NCBI GenBank assembly: GCA_007134115.1
Contig: SLLK01000147.1
Location: forward strand, 1 to 8,781
DNA: 8,781 nt
Source: Gammaproteobacteria bacterium
GTDB taxonomy: Bacteria; Pseudomonadota; Gammaproteobacteria; UBA5335; SLRW01
Direction: 5' to 3'
Part shown: positions 1-7,058 of the stretch, piece after piece
Layout of the letters: the number at the start of each line of letters is the position of its first letter
Numbering within the stretch: the stretch's first letter is position 1
Position numbers and translations under genes: made by a program
The notes under the pieces: generated by a model
Database searches by the model: none
Told to the model about the DNA's origin: nothing
What the model saw: the letters and a program-made list of their open reading frames with translations, nothing else

Positions 1-2
1 GG

Positions 3-1415
3 TGGTCGGTCGCGCCGCCCCTGGTGGCCATTGCGCTGGCCTTCTGGACGCGGGAAGTGATTCCGGCCCTGTTTGCCGGCATTCTTGCCGGTGGCCTGAT
101 CGCCGGCCAGCTCAACGTGGTCGATGCCTTTCTCATCCCCGCCATCGCCACCGAAGGTTTTGCCATTATCCTGCTGGTTTATCTGTGGGCACTGGGCGGC
201 CTGATCGGGGTCTGGGGCCGCACCGGGGGCGCCCTGACCTTTGCCGTGTGGGCCAGTGAGCGCGTGGTACGCGGCCCGCGCAGCGCCAAGGTCTTTACCT
301 GGTTGATGGGGCTGGTGTTCCATCAGGGCGGCACAGTGAGCACCGTGCTCACCGGCACCGTGGTACGCCCGGTGGCCGACCGCCACTCGGTGTCTCACGA
401 AGAGCTGTCCTATATGGTGGACAGCACGGCATCGCCCGCGGCGACCGTGATTCCGTTCAATGTCTGGCCCATTTACGTGGCCGGCCTGGTGGCGGGCACG
501 GTACCGGTGATTACGTCCACGCAGGAAGGTATTATTTATTTCTTCAGCGCCATACCGCTGAACTTCTTTGCCCTGCTGACCATCCTTATTACCCTGCTGT
601 TTGCCCTGGAGAAGCTGCCGTGGATACCCGGCCGCCGTATGCGTGAGGCCATACGCCGCTCGCGCGCCACCGGTGAGCTTGATCGCAAGGGCGCGCAACC
701 ACTGGCGGCCGGTGACTTGAGCCGGGTGCAGGTGCCCGAGGGTTATCGCAGTGGCCTGGTCGATTTCTTTGTGCCGGTGGTGACCCTGATCGGTGTGGCC
801 GTCGTACCGTTTGCATTCAGTTTTTTCTGGCTGGGTGAGCGCGAGGATCCGGCGTTCCCCATTGCCGGCGCCTTTGTGCTGGCAGTGCTGGCGGCGATCA
901 GTGTGGCGGTGCTCAAGGGCATGCCCCTGCGTACCGCCATGGACGGTTTTATAGACGGCTGCAAGAGCGTCACCATCGGCGGCATCATCCTGATGCTGGC
1001 GGTGTCGTTGAAGGAAGTGGCTGATGCCGTGGGCACCGCGGCGTTCATGGTGGAGATTGCCGGCGATGTGCTGGTACCGGCCTTGTTGCCGGCGTTGTTG
1101 ATGTTGCTGTGCATGATTGTGGCCTTTTCCACCGGAACGTCCTGGGGCACTTACGCCGTGGTGTTCCCGGTGGCCATGCCGCTGGCGTGGGCGGTGCATC
1201 CGGAGCCGCTGTTCCTGATGCTGTGCTTTGGCGCGGTGATGGGCGGCGCGGTCTTCGGCGACAAATGCTCGCCCATCTCCGATACCACGATTCTGTCTTC
1301 ACTGGCGACTGGCTGTGATCTGATGGATCACGTTTACAGCCAGATTCCCCTGGCCCTGACGGCAGCTCTGATTGCCGCATTGATGTATACCGGGATGGTG
1401 GTGTTGTTCGTCTGA
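3..1415 (+). CDS. Na+/H+ antiporter, NhaC family (5' end outside window)
   Basis: Secondary transporter of the NhaC type, expected to exchange Na+ for H+ across the inner membrane. The frame is open from the first complete codon (position 3) with no stop. A GTG at 24 is an internal valine, because the preceding codons already read as transporter sequence (WSVAPPL then VAIALAFWTREVI), so the true start lies before the window. About 470 residues are present; family members usually have somewhat more, so only a short N terminus is missing. Many hydrophobic segments alternate with short loops. Family hallmarks seen are DSTASPAATVIPFNVWP (about 421-471), STGTSWGTYAVVFPVA (about 1128-1175) and GAVFGDKCSPISDTT (about 1246-1290). 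The gene ends with TGA at 1413-1415, five bases from the end of the convergent hydrolase gene. NhaC-fold proteins also include malate/lactate or amino-acid exchangers, so the substrate is less certain than the family. Confidence 0.9.
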   Translation, partial: WSVAPPLVAIALAFWTREVIPALFAGILAGGLIAGQLNVVDAFLIPAIATEGFAIILLVYLWALGGLIGVWGRTGGALTFAVWASERVVRGPRSAKVFTWLMGLVFHQGGTVSTVLTGTVVRPVADRHSVSHEELSYMVDSTASPAATVIPFNVWPIYVAGLVAGTVPVITSTQEGIIYFFSAIPLNFFALLTILITLLFALEKLPWIPGRRMREAIRRSRATGELDRKGAQPLAAGDLSRVQVPEGYRSGLVDFFVPVVTLIGVAVVPFAFSFFWLGEREDPAFPIAGAFVLAVLAAISVAVLKGMPLRTAMDGFIDGCKSVTIGGIILMLAVSLKEVADAVGTAAFMVEIAGDVLVPALLPALLMLLCMIVAFSTGTSWGTYAVVFPVAMPLAWAVHPEPLFLMLCFGAVMGGAVFGDKCSPISDTTILSSLATGCDLMDHVYSQIPLALTAALIAALMYTGMVVLFV

Positions 1416-1425
1416 CAGGGTCAGA
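1411..1425. repeat. Short perfect inverted repeat spanning two convergent stop codons
   Basis: TCTGAC-AGG-GTCAGA is a perfect 6-bp stem with a 3-base loop. It holds the TGA of the antiporter gene (1413-1415) and, on the other strand, the TGA of the hydrolase gene (1421-1423). It is too short and lacks a T-run, so it is not a convincing intrinsic terminator, but it is the only candidate hairpin where the two transcripts meet. Confidence 0.45.
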
Positions 1426-2173
1426 GCGCTGTGTGACCTCGCGACTGACTGACGTCTTCTTTTTGCCGCCAGGCGTGGATGGCTGCTGCCAGCTGTTCCC
1501 CCCATTGCCGGTAACCGGCGGCCGAAGGATGAAAACCATCCGCGCACAGCAGTTCTCGCTCGCCGTTAAAAGACACGGGCACATGAATCACATCGGTCAT
1601 TGCCTGCGCCAGCTTGCGGGCGTGCGCGTCAAGCAACTGTGCGCGAATGCCGAGTATCCACCGCAGTGCCCGCGGGAACAGCGGGAAACGCCCCAGTGGG
1701 GGTACCGCTGACACAAAAACCGGGGCGGGGCCCGTTCGCACGCGTACGTCCCTGATCAGCGCGGCGAGTTCCCGCCGCCAGTGGTGTGCGCGCGAAAATC
1801 CGATGGTGTCGTTGACGCCAAGTGCGATGATCACCGCATCGGCCACCGTGGACGGTTGATGGGCAAGCAGTTTCGAGCGCACTTCATGTGCCTTGTAGCC
1901 GATTTCGCCCAGGGCCTGCCAGTGCACCTGGCAAGTTTCCAGTGCGGCCAGCGCGCTTGCGGCAGCCCCGGCCAGTGCATGTTCCTGATCCGGCGCGCCG
2001 ACGCCGGCGGTGGTGGATTCGCCCACCACCAGCAGGCGCAGTTTCGCGCCACCGCGTCCACTGGCGCCGTCGGGTCGCCCGGGGGCGCCCGGCAGGCGCG
2101 GCGTGCGCAGGCGAACATACAGACCCTGCACGGCGGCCAGCGGAAAAAGCAGCCAGCCCGCCACCGCCAGCAT
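1421..2173 (-). CDS. SGNH/GDSL-family hydrolase with N-terminal membrane anchor
   Basis: Predicted serine esterase or acylhydrolase of the SGNH superfamily, 250 residues from the ATG at 2173. Residues 1-20 are hydrophobic and followed by RLRTPR, which looks like an uncleaved membrane anchor. Block I is GESTTAG (51-57) with Ser53 as nucleophile; the usual GDS is GES here. Block II is Gly89, block III is GVND (119-122) supplying oxyanion Asn121, and block V is DGFHPS (212-217) supplying Asp212 and His215. The catalytic set is therefore complete. The natural substrate is unknown; this family includes lipases, thioesterases and carbohydrate deacetylases. The start is uncertain because this ATG has no good Shine-Dalgarno. 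The same frame is open upstream, with TTG codons at 2221 and 2218 (AGGAG ten bases before the first) and a GTG at 2314 just after GGAGG. The ATG was chosen because the hydrophobic anchor begins there. Confidence 0.85.
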   Translation of the reverse strand: MLAVAGWLLFPLAAVQGLYVRLRTPRLPGAPGRPDGASGRGGAKLRLLVVGESTTAGVGAPDQEHALAGAAASALAALETCQVHWQALGEIGYKAHEVRSKLLAHQPSTVADAVIIALGVNDTIGFSRAHHWRRELAALIRDVRVRTGPAPVFVSAVPPLGRFPLFPRALRWILGIRAQLLDAHARKLAQAMTDVIHVPVSFNGERELLCADGFHPSAAGYRQWGEQLAAAIHAWRQKEDVSQSRGHTAL

Positions 2174-2208
2174 GCGCAGGTATCCGGGTATGGCGGATCG
2201 ATCACCCC

Positions 2209-2220
2209 TGTTGCGCAACA
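2209..2220. promoter_or_regulatory. 12-bp perfect palindrome, candidate operator
   Basis: TGTTGCGCAACA is a perfect two-fold symmetric 12-mer. It lies 35 bases upstream of the hydrolase ATG, inside the divergent spacer. Symmetry and position suit binding of a dimeric repressor or activator. No particular regulator can be named, and one such site could arise by chance. Confidence 0.35.
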
Positions 2221-2247
2221 AGCCGGGTCGTCTCCTGTCGGTTGAAC

Positions 2248-2262
2248 AGCCCGGGTCGGGCT
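2248..2262. repeat. Perfect 6-bp stem with 3-base loop
   Basis: AGCCCG-GGT-CGGGCT could form a very GC-rich hairpin in a transcript from either strand of the divergent spacer. No T-run follows it on either strand, so it is not an intrinsic terminator. Its role is unknown. Confidence 0.4.
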
Positions 2263-2420
2263 CGGCATGGCCCAGGCAAATGCTGGCCCCGGAAATAAGG
2301 CTACAGGCTTTCACGTTGCCTCCAATCAGGGTATACGTGTGCCAGTAAAAGACCAATCGTGGTGATATCGAAGGCGGGGGCCGGGCGGCGCATTGTACTT
2401 CGATACCGGAATGGGCCGTT

Positions 2421-3659
2421 ATGGTGTCGGCGTCCAATTCAGATCATATATCCCCGCGACCCCGGACGGTGGGCCCGGCCTCGGCACTGGTGTGGGCCGA
2501 CCAGGTGCGCTCCCTCTACCAGCATGTGCTGGGCAATCTGCTGCTTGCCCCCCTGTCGTGGATTCTGCTTGCGGCCCTGATGTGGCCAGCTGCCGGAGCG
2601 CAGACGGTCTGGTTCAGTCTGGCCTTGCTGGCCGGTGCGGCGCTGGCGCAACTGGCGGTGACGCTGGCTTTTTACTTCCGGCGGCCGCCCGTCGCCCGCT
2701 ATCTTGCCTGGTGCCGCGCCCAGTTCGTCATGATCGCGCTGGCAGGGGCGGCCTGGGGGCTGGTCGGCATGGTGCTCTACCACGCGCTGCCGGATCTGAC
2801 CTACCATGCGATCCTGCTGCTGTTTATCGGCGCCATGGCCGCCGTGGTGCTGGTTGCCTATGCCGTGATGCCGCTGGCCTACTTCCTGTTCGTGATCCCC
2901 ATGTGCGCACCAGTGCTGGTGTTGCTGCTGGGCGAGGATGATGCGGTCTCGCGCATGCTGGCACTGGCGTTGATTGCCTATGTCGTCGTGATGACGATCT
3001 ACATGTGGCAGGCATGCGTGTCGATTCGCCGGTCATTTCGCTTGCGCTACGAGAATCAGGCCCTGCTTGATCACCTGATCGCCGCGCGCGAGGAGACCGA
3101 ACAGGCCAATAACGAGTTGCGGCACGCCAATGAGGAGTTGTCCGAGGCCCTGGGGCGGATTCGCCAGCTGGCGGCGCACGACGATCTGACCGGTCTGCCC
3201 AACCGCCGTTACCTGATGACCGCGCTGGAAAACGAACGGGCGCGTTGCGAACGTGCCGGTGAGTCGTTCAGTGTCTGCATTATCGACATCGACCACTTCA
3301 AGCGCGTCAACGACACACACGGTCACATCAGTGGCGACAGCGTGTTACAGGCGTTTGCCGCCTGCGGGCTGCGCAATGTGCGTGACGCCGATGTGTTCGG
3401 CCGTTTTGGCGGCGAGGAGTTTCTTCTGATCCTGCCGGGAACACCACGGGAAGCGGCCACACAGTTGGTTGAACGGCTACGGGTCAAAGTTGCCAGGCAC
3501 GACTTCGGAGTGACCAGCGTCAGCGAGCGCCTGACGATTTCCGCAGGTGTGGCCGAGTACCGCCCCGGCGAGCCACTCAGCGAACTTCTCGGCCGCACCG
3601 ATCAGGCCTTGTACCGGGCCAAGCGCGAAGGTCGTGACAGGGTTATCGCCGTCGATTGA
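2421..3659 (+). CDS. Membrane diguanylate cyclase (GGDEF domain, six TM helices)
   Basis: Synthesises cyclic di-GMP from two GTP at the inner membrane. It has 412 residues. Six hydrophobic segments (about 36-55, 63-85, 100-120, 129-150, 152-171, 178-197) form an N-terminal membrane sensor, of MASE-like layout but not assignable to a named type. A helical linker with coiled-coil character (about 206-250) follows, then the GGDEF domain (about 251-412). Seen there are DDLTGLPNRR (254-263), DIDHFKRVNDTHGH (289-302) and the active-site GGEEF (330-334), so the enzyme should be active. RDAD (321-324) lies exactly five residues before GGEEF and matches the inhibitory I-site, which predicts product feedback. 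ATG at 2421 has a weak GGAA nine bases upstream. No partner EAL domain or cognate riboswitch was seen nearby. The 3' end overlaps the opposite lapA-like gene by 17 bases. The sensed signal is unknown. Confidence 0.93.
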   Translation: MVSASNSDHISPRPRTVGPASALVWADQVRSLYQHVLGNLLLAPLSWILLAALMWPAAGAQTVWFSLALLAGAALAQLAVTLAFYFRRPPVARYLAWCRAQFVMIALAGAAWGLVGMVLYHALPDLTYHAILLLFIGAMAAVVLVAYAVMPLAYFLFVIPMCAPVLVLLLGEDDAVSRMLALALIAYVVVMTIYMWQACVSIRRSFRLRYENQALLDHLIAAREETEQANNELRHANEELSEALGRIRQLAAHDDLTGLPNRRYLMTALENERARCERAGESFSVCIIDIDHFKRVNDTHGHISGDSVLQAFAACGLRNVRDADVFGRFGGEEFLLILPGTPREAATQLVERLRVKVARHDFGVTSVSERLTISAGVAEYRPGEPLSELLGRTDQALYRAKREGRDRVIAVD

Positions 3660-3837
3660 CGGTGCGCAGCAACCAGCCGGTGCTCACACCCAGCAGGAAG
3701 ACCACGAAAATCATCAGCGCGCGGGGCATGTTGACATCCCAGAGCAGGAAGCGCACCTGCACGATCTCCAGATTCTGGACGGTAAACACCAGCACCAGCG
3801 CGATCAGGACGATACCGATCACCGATTTAAGGTTCAT
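3643..3837 (-). CDS. LapA-domain (DUF1049) small inner-membrane protein
   Basis: A 64-residue protein with two membrane helices (about 4-22 and 39-58), a short loop carrying QNLEIVQVRFLLWDVNMP (about 21-38), and a basic tail ending NRRR. The VFTVQN...V.VRFLLW pattern and size match the LapA family, named for lipopolysaccharide assembly protein A in E. coli, where LapA works with LapB to control LPS synthesis. No lapB homologue lies next to it here, so that role is only inferred. ATG at 3837 has AGGGA (3848-3852) ten bases upstream. The gene lies 63 bases downstream of the FGGY kinase on the same strand with no evident terminator between, so it could be read through from the operon. Its last 17 bases overlap the end of the convergent diguanylate cyclase gene. 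Confidence 0.85.
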   Translation of the reverse strand: MNLKSVIGIVLIALVLVFTVQNLEIVQVRFLLWDVNMPRALMIFVVFLLGVSTGWLLRTVNRRR

Positions 3838-3900
3838 GCTGTCTTGTTCCCTTCCGCCCCCCTGGGTAAGTGACGCTGTGACCTGTCATGCGACCCCGGC

Positions 3901-5460
3901 TCAGGGCGGGTAGCCGGTGAAGCGCCGCAATTCATGGTACAGCGGTTGCAGGCGCCGGTACATGCGCAGGTACACCTTGCGATAGAGCTGGTCGTACATC
4001 TCGTGGTTGGCCGGTTGGGGCTGGAATACATCCCGGATGCGGGTCATCTTTGATACGGCGGTGGCAAAGTCGGCATGGATCCCCAGCCCCACGGCCGCCG
4101 TGATGGCCGCGCCCAGTGCCGATGTCTCCCGGGTATGCGGGCGTGCCGCCGGCAGACCGAACACGTCTGCGGTGATTTGCATGGCCACATCGCTGCGCGA
4201 GCCGCCGCCGCTCACACGCAGTTCGCGAATCGGCACCCGGGCGCGTCGGGCGATCGATTCGCCGCCCTGGCGCAGCGCGTAGACCAGGCCTTCGAGAATG
4301 CTGCGATAGACGTGGGCGCGGGTGTGCAGATCGCCAAAGCCGATGATGGCACCCCGCGCTTCCGGGCCCGGTTCGCGCGTGCCCGGCGTCCAGTAGGGTT
4401 GCAGCATCAGGCCCATGGCGCCCGGCGGTGCTTCGCGGGCGAGTTCCTCGAGTAATGCCTCCACACCCTGGCCCCGCTGGCGGGCCTCGGCTCGCTCTTC
4501 GGCGGCGAAGTTCTGCACGAACCATTCGATCATCCAGAAGCCGCGATAGATCTGTACTTCAGTGCAGTAATGGCCGGGTACCGGTGAGGGATAGGCCGGC
4601 AACAGGCGTACGGCTTCCACGTAGCGACGGCTGGTGGTGTTAATGGTGGCGGTGGTGCCGTAACTGAGACAGGCGGTGTCGGCAGTGACCGCGCCCGAAC
4701 CCACCACCTCGCAGGCCTTGTCGGCGCCGGCCGCGATGACGGGCAGTCCGGCCGGCAGGCCGGTGGCTTCGGCGGCGGCCGGGGTGATGCGGCCCAGTTC
4801 GTCACCCGGGGCGACCAGCTCCGGTAGTTGTTCGCGCTTTATGGCCGTGGCGGCCCATTTCCAGTCACTGGCGGCGGCCCACTGCTGACGACGGAAATCA
4901 AACGGCAGGTAGCCGACCTGGGCCGCGACCGCGTCGCGCATCTGTCCGCTGAGGCGCCAGTTCAGATACCCCGAGAGCAGCATGTAATGGCGTGTTCGGG
5001 CCCAGATTTCCGGCTCATGCTGACGCAGCCAGCTGGATTGCGCGCGCGTCTGGAACAGGCGTATCGCCGGGCGCAGGCCCAGCGCGCCGAGCAGCAGGCG
5101 CCACGCTAGCGGCAGGGGCGGCAGCCGGTCGGCACGGCGCTGGTCCAGCCAGCTGATGGCCGGGCGCAGTGGCTGCCCCTCCTTGTCCAGACAGACCACG
5201 GTGCCGCGCTGACTGGTGAGCGCCACCGCCGACAGTTGCCCGGCCAGGTCCGGATGCGCCTGCCACAGTTGGCGGCAGGCATCACACAGGCGCTGCCAGA
5301 AGTGTTCCGCATGTTGTTCGGCAAAGCCGGGGCGCACGGCAAAGCATTCATCAATGGCCACCTGTGCACGGGCCACGATTTCGCCATGCTCGTCGAAGAC
5401 GATGGCACGCACGCTCTGGGTGCCCTGATCAATCGCCAGAATCCGGTGCCGGCTGCTCAT
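3901..5460 (-). CDS. FGGY-family carbohydrate kinase, distal gene of the oxidase/dehydrogenase/kinase operon
   Basis: ATP-dependent kinase of the FGGY family (relatives phosphorylate glycerol, xylulose, gluconate and similar polyols), 519 residues, cytoplasmic, with normal two-lobed length. The N-terminal phosphate loop is DQGTQS (11-16). GADKACEVVG (245-254) carries Asp247, the expected catalytic base. SYGTTATINTTS (266-277) and SGGGSRSDVAMQITADVFG (417-435) are the second nucleotide-binding region and FGGY signature. The typical GlpK stretch around the catalytic Asp (GDQQAA-like) is absent, so a plain glycerol kinase call is not justified. The ATG at 5460 is chosen because GGAGA (5468-5472) sits at ideal distance. 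Its A is shared with the TGA of the upstream gene (TGATG), indicating translational coupling. A TTG one codon earlier is less likely. The partners suggest a glycerol-like or small-polyol substrate, but this is inferred. Confidence 0.88.
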   Translation of the reverse strand: MSSRHRILAIDQGTQSVRAIVFDEHGEIVARAQVAIDECFAVRPGFAEQHAEHFWQRLCDACRQLWQAHPDLAGQLSAVALTSQRGTVVCLDKEGQPLRPAISWLDQRRADRLPPLPLAWRLLLGALGLRPAIRLFQTRAQSSWLRQHEPEIWARTRHYMLLSGYLNWRLSGQMRDAVAAQVGYLPFDFRRQQWAAASDWKWAATAIKREQLPELVAPGDELGRITPAAAEATGLPAGLPVIAAGADKACEVVGSGAVTADTACLSYGTTATINTTSRRYVEAVRLLPAYPSPVPGHYCTEVQIYRGFWMIEWFVQNFAAEERAEARQRGQGVEALLEELAREAPPGAMGLMLQPYWTPGTREPGPEARGAIIGFGDLHTRAHVYRSILEGLVYALRQGGESIARRARVPIRELRVSGGGSRSDVAMQITADVFGLPAARPHTRETSALGAAITAAVGLGIHADFATAVSKMTRIRDVFQPQPANHEMYDQLYRKVYLRMYRRLQPLYHELRRFTGYPP

Positions 5461-7058
5461 CAAAGGTTCTCCGTGGCAGTTGTTGCCGCTGACGCGGGTA
5501 CGCTGTAGCAGGTCCGGTAGAGAGTGTGCCAGGCGTGCAGTTCCTGCTGCTGGCGCTGCGCGTCCCAGCCCTTCTCCGCCGCTACAATCTCCATGATGGG
5601 TGCCAGCCAGGCGGCGCCGCCTTCCGGTAGCAGCAGGCCCAGCCGGGTGCGACGCAGCAGCAGGTCATCCAGATGCACCACCGCCTCGTTGCGCGCCGCT
5701 TCCCGTATCTCCAGCCAGCGCACCGGGGTATGGGCGACCGGCGCCAGCTCGTCCTCGCGGGCGCGGTCCAGCACGGCATCAGCGCTCGCGCCATAGCGCG
5801 CAATCAGGCGCGCCGCCAGGGCTGAGGGGAGATTGGGCGGCAGTGCCGCCGGCGGGTCAAAGATGCGGTCATCGGGATGCTGGCGACCGCCAGCGGGCAA
5901 ACGTTCGGCGGCGGCTGCCAGCGCATCCAGCGCGATCAGGCGAAAGGTGGTGAGCTTGCCGCCGCTGACCGTGATCAGCCCGCGGTTGCGCCACACGCTG
6001 TGCGTGCGCCGCTCGCTGGACGGGTCGCGTCGGCCACCGGCAATGACCGGGCGCACGCCGGACCAGGTGGCCTGTATGTCATCGGGCTGGAGTCGGGCGC
6101 CGGGGAACTGCCGATTCACGCCACCCAGCAGATACGTGATTTCCTCTGCGCTCACGGCGGCTTCCTCGCTGAGAGCGTGCTCATGGTCAAGGTCGGTGGT
6201 GCCAATCACGGTGCAGCCTTGCCACGGATAGACAAACACGCCGCGGCGGTCGCTCGGGTGCAGGAAGGTGACACACTGTGCGACGGGCAGACGCCAGGCG
6301 GGCAGCACCAGATGGCTACCGCGCAGCGGGCGGATATGGCGGCTTTGATTGAGCTGGTCAGCCCAGGCACCGGTGGCGTTGATCACCACTTTTGCATTGA
6401 TCGTGGTTTCCCGTCCGGTGGTGGCATCGTGCAATGTGGCGCCGTTCACCTCACCCTGGCGATCACGAGTCAGCGCCGTCACGGCCATGTAGTTGACCGC
6501 ATGCGCGCCCGCGGCGCGTGCCTCGGCGAGTACCCGCCATACCAGACGCGCGTCATCGGTGAGGGCGTCGCTGTACCCGGTCGCCCCCGTCAGACCGTCG
6601 GCTTGCAACCCGGGCGCCTGCATCAGCAGTTCCGGCGGTGTCACGAACCGGTAGTCCCGGGTGCCGGCAAAAAAGTCGTACAGGCGCAGCAATATCCGCA
6701 TGATTCCTGGGCCGGGGCGCTGCCGTCTGCGATGCAGGAACAGGTAACCGCAGGACCTGACCAGTTCCGGTGCTTCCTGCAGCAGTCGCTGGCGTTCACG
6801 CACCGAGGCCCGGGTTAACGCCACGTCGGCACTCAATAGATAACGCAGACCGCCATGCACCATTTGCGATGAACGGCTGGATGTGCCCCAGGCGAAATCA
6901 CGCTGCTCCACAAGGAGCGCACTCAGGCCCCGGCGTGCCGCTTCGCGCAGGATACCCGCGCCGGTAATGCCGCCACCGATGACCAGCACGTCCCGATTTT
7001 CATTGGCGTGTATGTGTTCAAGCGCGCGCTCGCGCTGAGGATCGTTGCCAGCGCTCAT
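5460..7058 (-). CDS. GlpD-like FAD-dependent glycerol-3-phosphate dehydrogenase/oxidase
   Basis: Predicted flavoprotein oxidising sn-glycerol-3-phosphate, or a close analogue, to the dihydroxyacetone form, probably at the membrane surface and passing electrons to quinone. It has 532 residues; the family is usually about 500-560. The N-terminal dinucleotide fold is VIGGGITGAG (26-35) with acidic Glu51 for the FAD ribose. GTSSRSSQMVHGGLRYLL (58-75) is the GlpD/DAO signature. NATGAWAD (227-234), SGVRPVIAGG (333-342) with the substrate-binding Arg position, and GGKLTTFR (366-373) follow. A DAO C-terminal domain occupies about 400-510 (EIREAARNEAVVHLDDLLLRR, in part). ATG at 7058 overlaps the TGA of the oxidase gene by four bases (ATGA). 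GGAG lies only two bases before the ATG, so coupling probably drives initiation. No glpF, glpK or glpR lies nearby, unlike a standard glycerol regulon, so a specialised role or paralogue is likely. Confidence 0.92.
   Translation of the reverse strand: MSAGNDPQRERALEHIHANENRDVLVIGGGITGAGILREAARRGLSALLVEQRDFAWGTSSRSSQMVHGGLRYLLSADVALTRASVRERQRLLQEAPELVRSCGYLFLHRRRQRPGPGIMRILLRLYDFFAGTRDYRFVTPPELLMQAPGLQADGLTGATGYSDALTDDARLVWRVLAEARAAGAHAVNYMAVTALTRDRQGEVNGATLHDATTGRETTINAKVVINATGAWADQLNQSRHIRPLRGSHLVLPAWRLPVAQCVTFLHPSDRRGVFVYPWQGCTVIGTTDLDHEHALSEEAAVSAEEITYLLGGVNRQFPGARLQPDDIQATWSGVRPVIAGGRRDPSSERRTHSVWRNRGLITVSGGKLTTFRLIALDALAAAAERLPAGGRQHPDDRIFDPPAALPPNLPSALAARLIARYGASADAVLDRAREDELAPVAHTPVRWLEIREAARNEAVVHLDDLLLRRTRLGLLLPEGGAAWLAPIMEIVAAEKGWDAQRQQQELHAWHTLYRTCYSVPASAATTATENL
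5468..5472 (-). promoter_or_regulatory. Ribosome binding site of the FGGY kinase
   Basis: Reads GGAGA on the minus strand, with GGAG eight bases before the ATG at 5460. It decides in favour of that ATG over the TTG at 5463, and lies inside the end of the dehydrogenase gene. Confidence 0.7.

Larger units (their letters stand above)
2174..2420. other. Divergent intergenic region, hydrolase / diguanylate cyclase
   Basis: About 250 bases between two divergent genes, so promoters for both should lie here, although no strong sigma-70 promoter stands out. A partial -10-like TATACG lies at 2332-2337 on the plus strand, but no good -35 is correctly spaced from it. The region holds a 12-bp palindrome (2209-2220), a perfect hairpin (2248-2262), an 8-bp palindrome GATCGATC (2196-2203) and an imperfect stem GGCCCAG/CTGGCC (about 2269-2287). 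On the minus strand, GGAGG (2319-2323) precedes a GTG at 2314 in the hydrolase frame. No RNA family was recognised. Confidence 0.55.

Noticed and set aside
2329..2344. Sigma-54 promoter on the minus strand (TGGCAC at 2339-2344)
   Set aside because: The -24 element is perfect, but the -12 region reads TACCC rather than TTGC, and the start site would fall on top of the GGAGG-GTG signal.
2174..2420. Possible c-di-GMP (GEMM) riboswitch near the diguanylate cyclase
   Set aside because: Fragments such as AAAGCC and GGCAA occur on the minus strand, but spacing and the other conserved segments of GEMM RNAs are missing.
2393..2941. 182-codon plus-strand open frame overlapping the start of the diguanylate cyclase
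   Set aside because: Different frame from the GGDEF gene; its translation lacks the hydrophobic pattern and ends in the middle of that gene.
3838..3900. Intrinsic terminator between the FGGY kinase and lapA-like genes
   Set aside because: Only short repeats are present (GTGAC twice, TGACCTGTCA), with no GC stem followed by a T-run.
5877..6818. 313-codon plus-strand open frame
   Set aside because: Lies wholly antisense to the GlpD-like gene, which has full family motifs. Long antisense frames are expected in GC-rich DNA, and the translation shows no recognisable domain.
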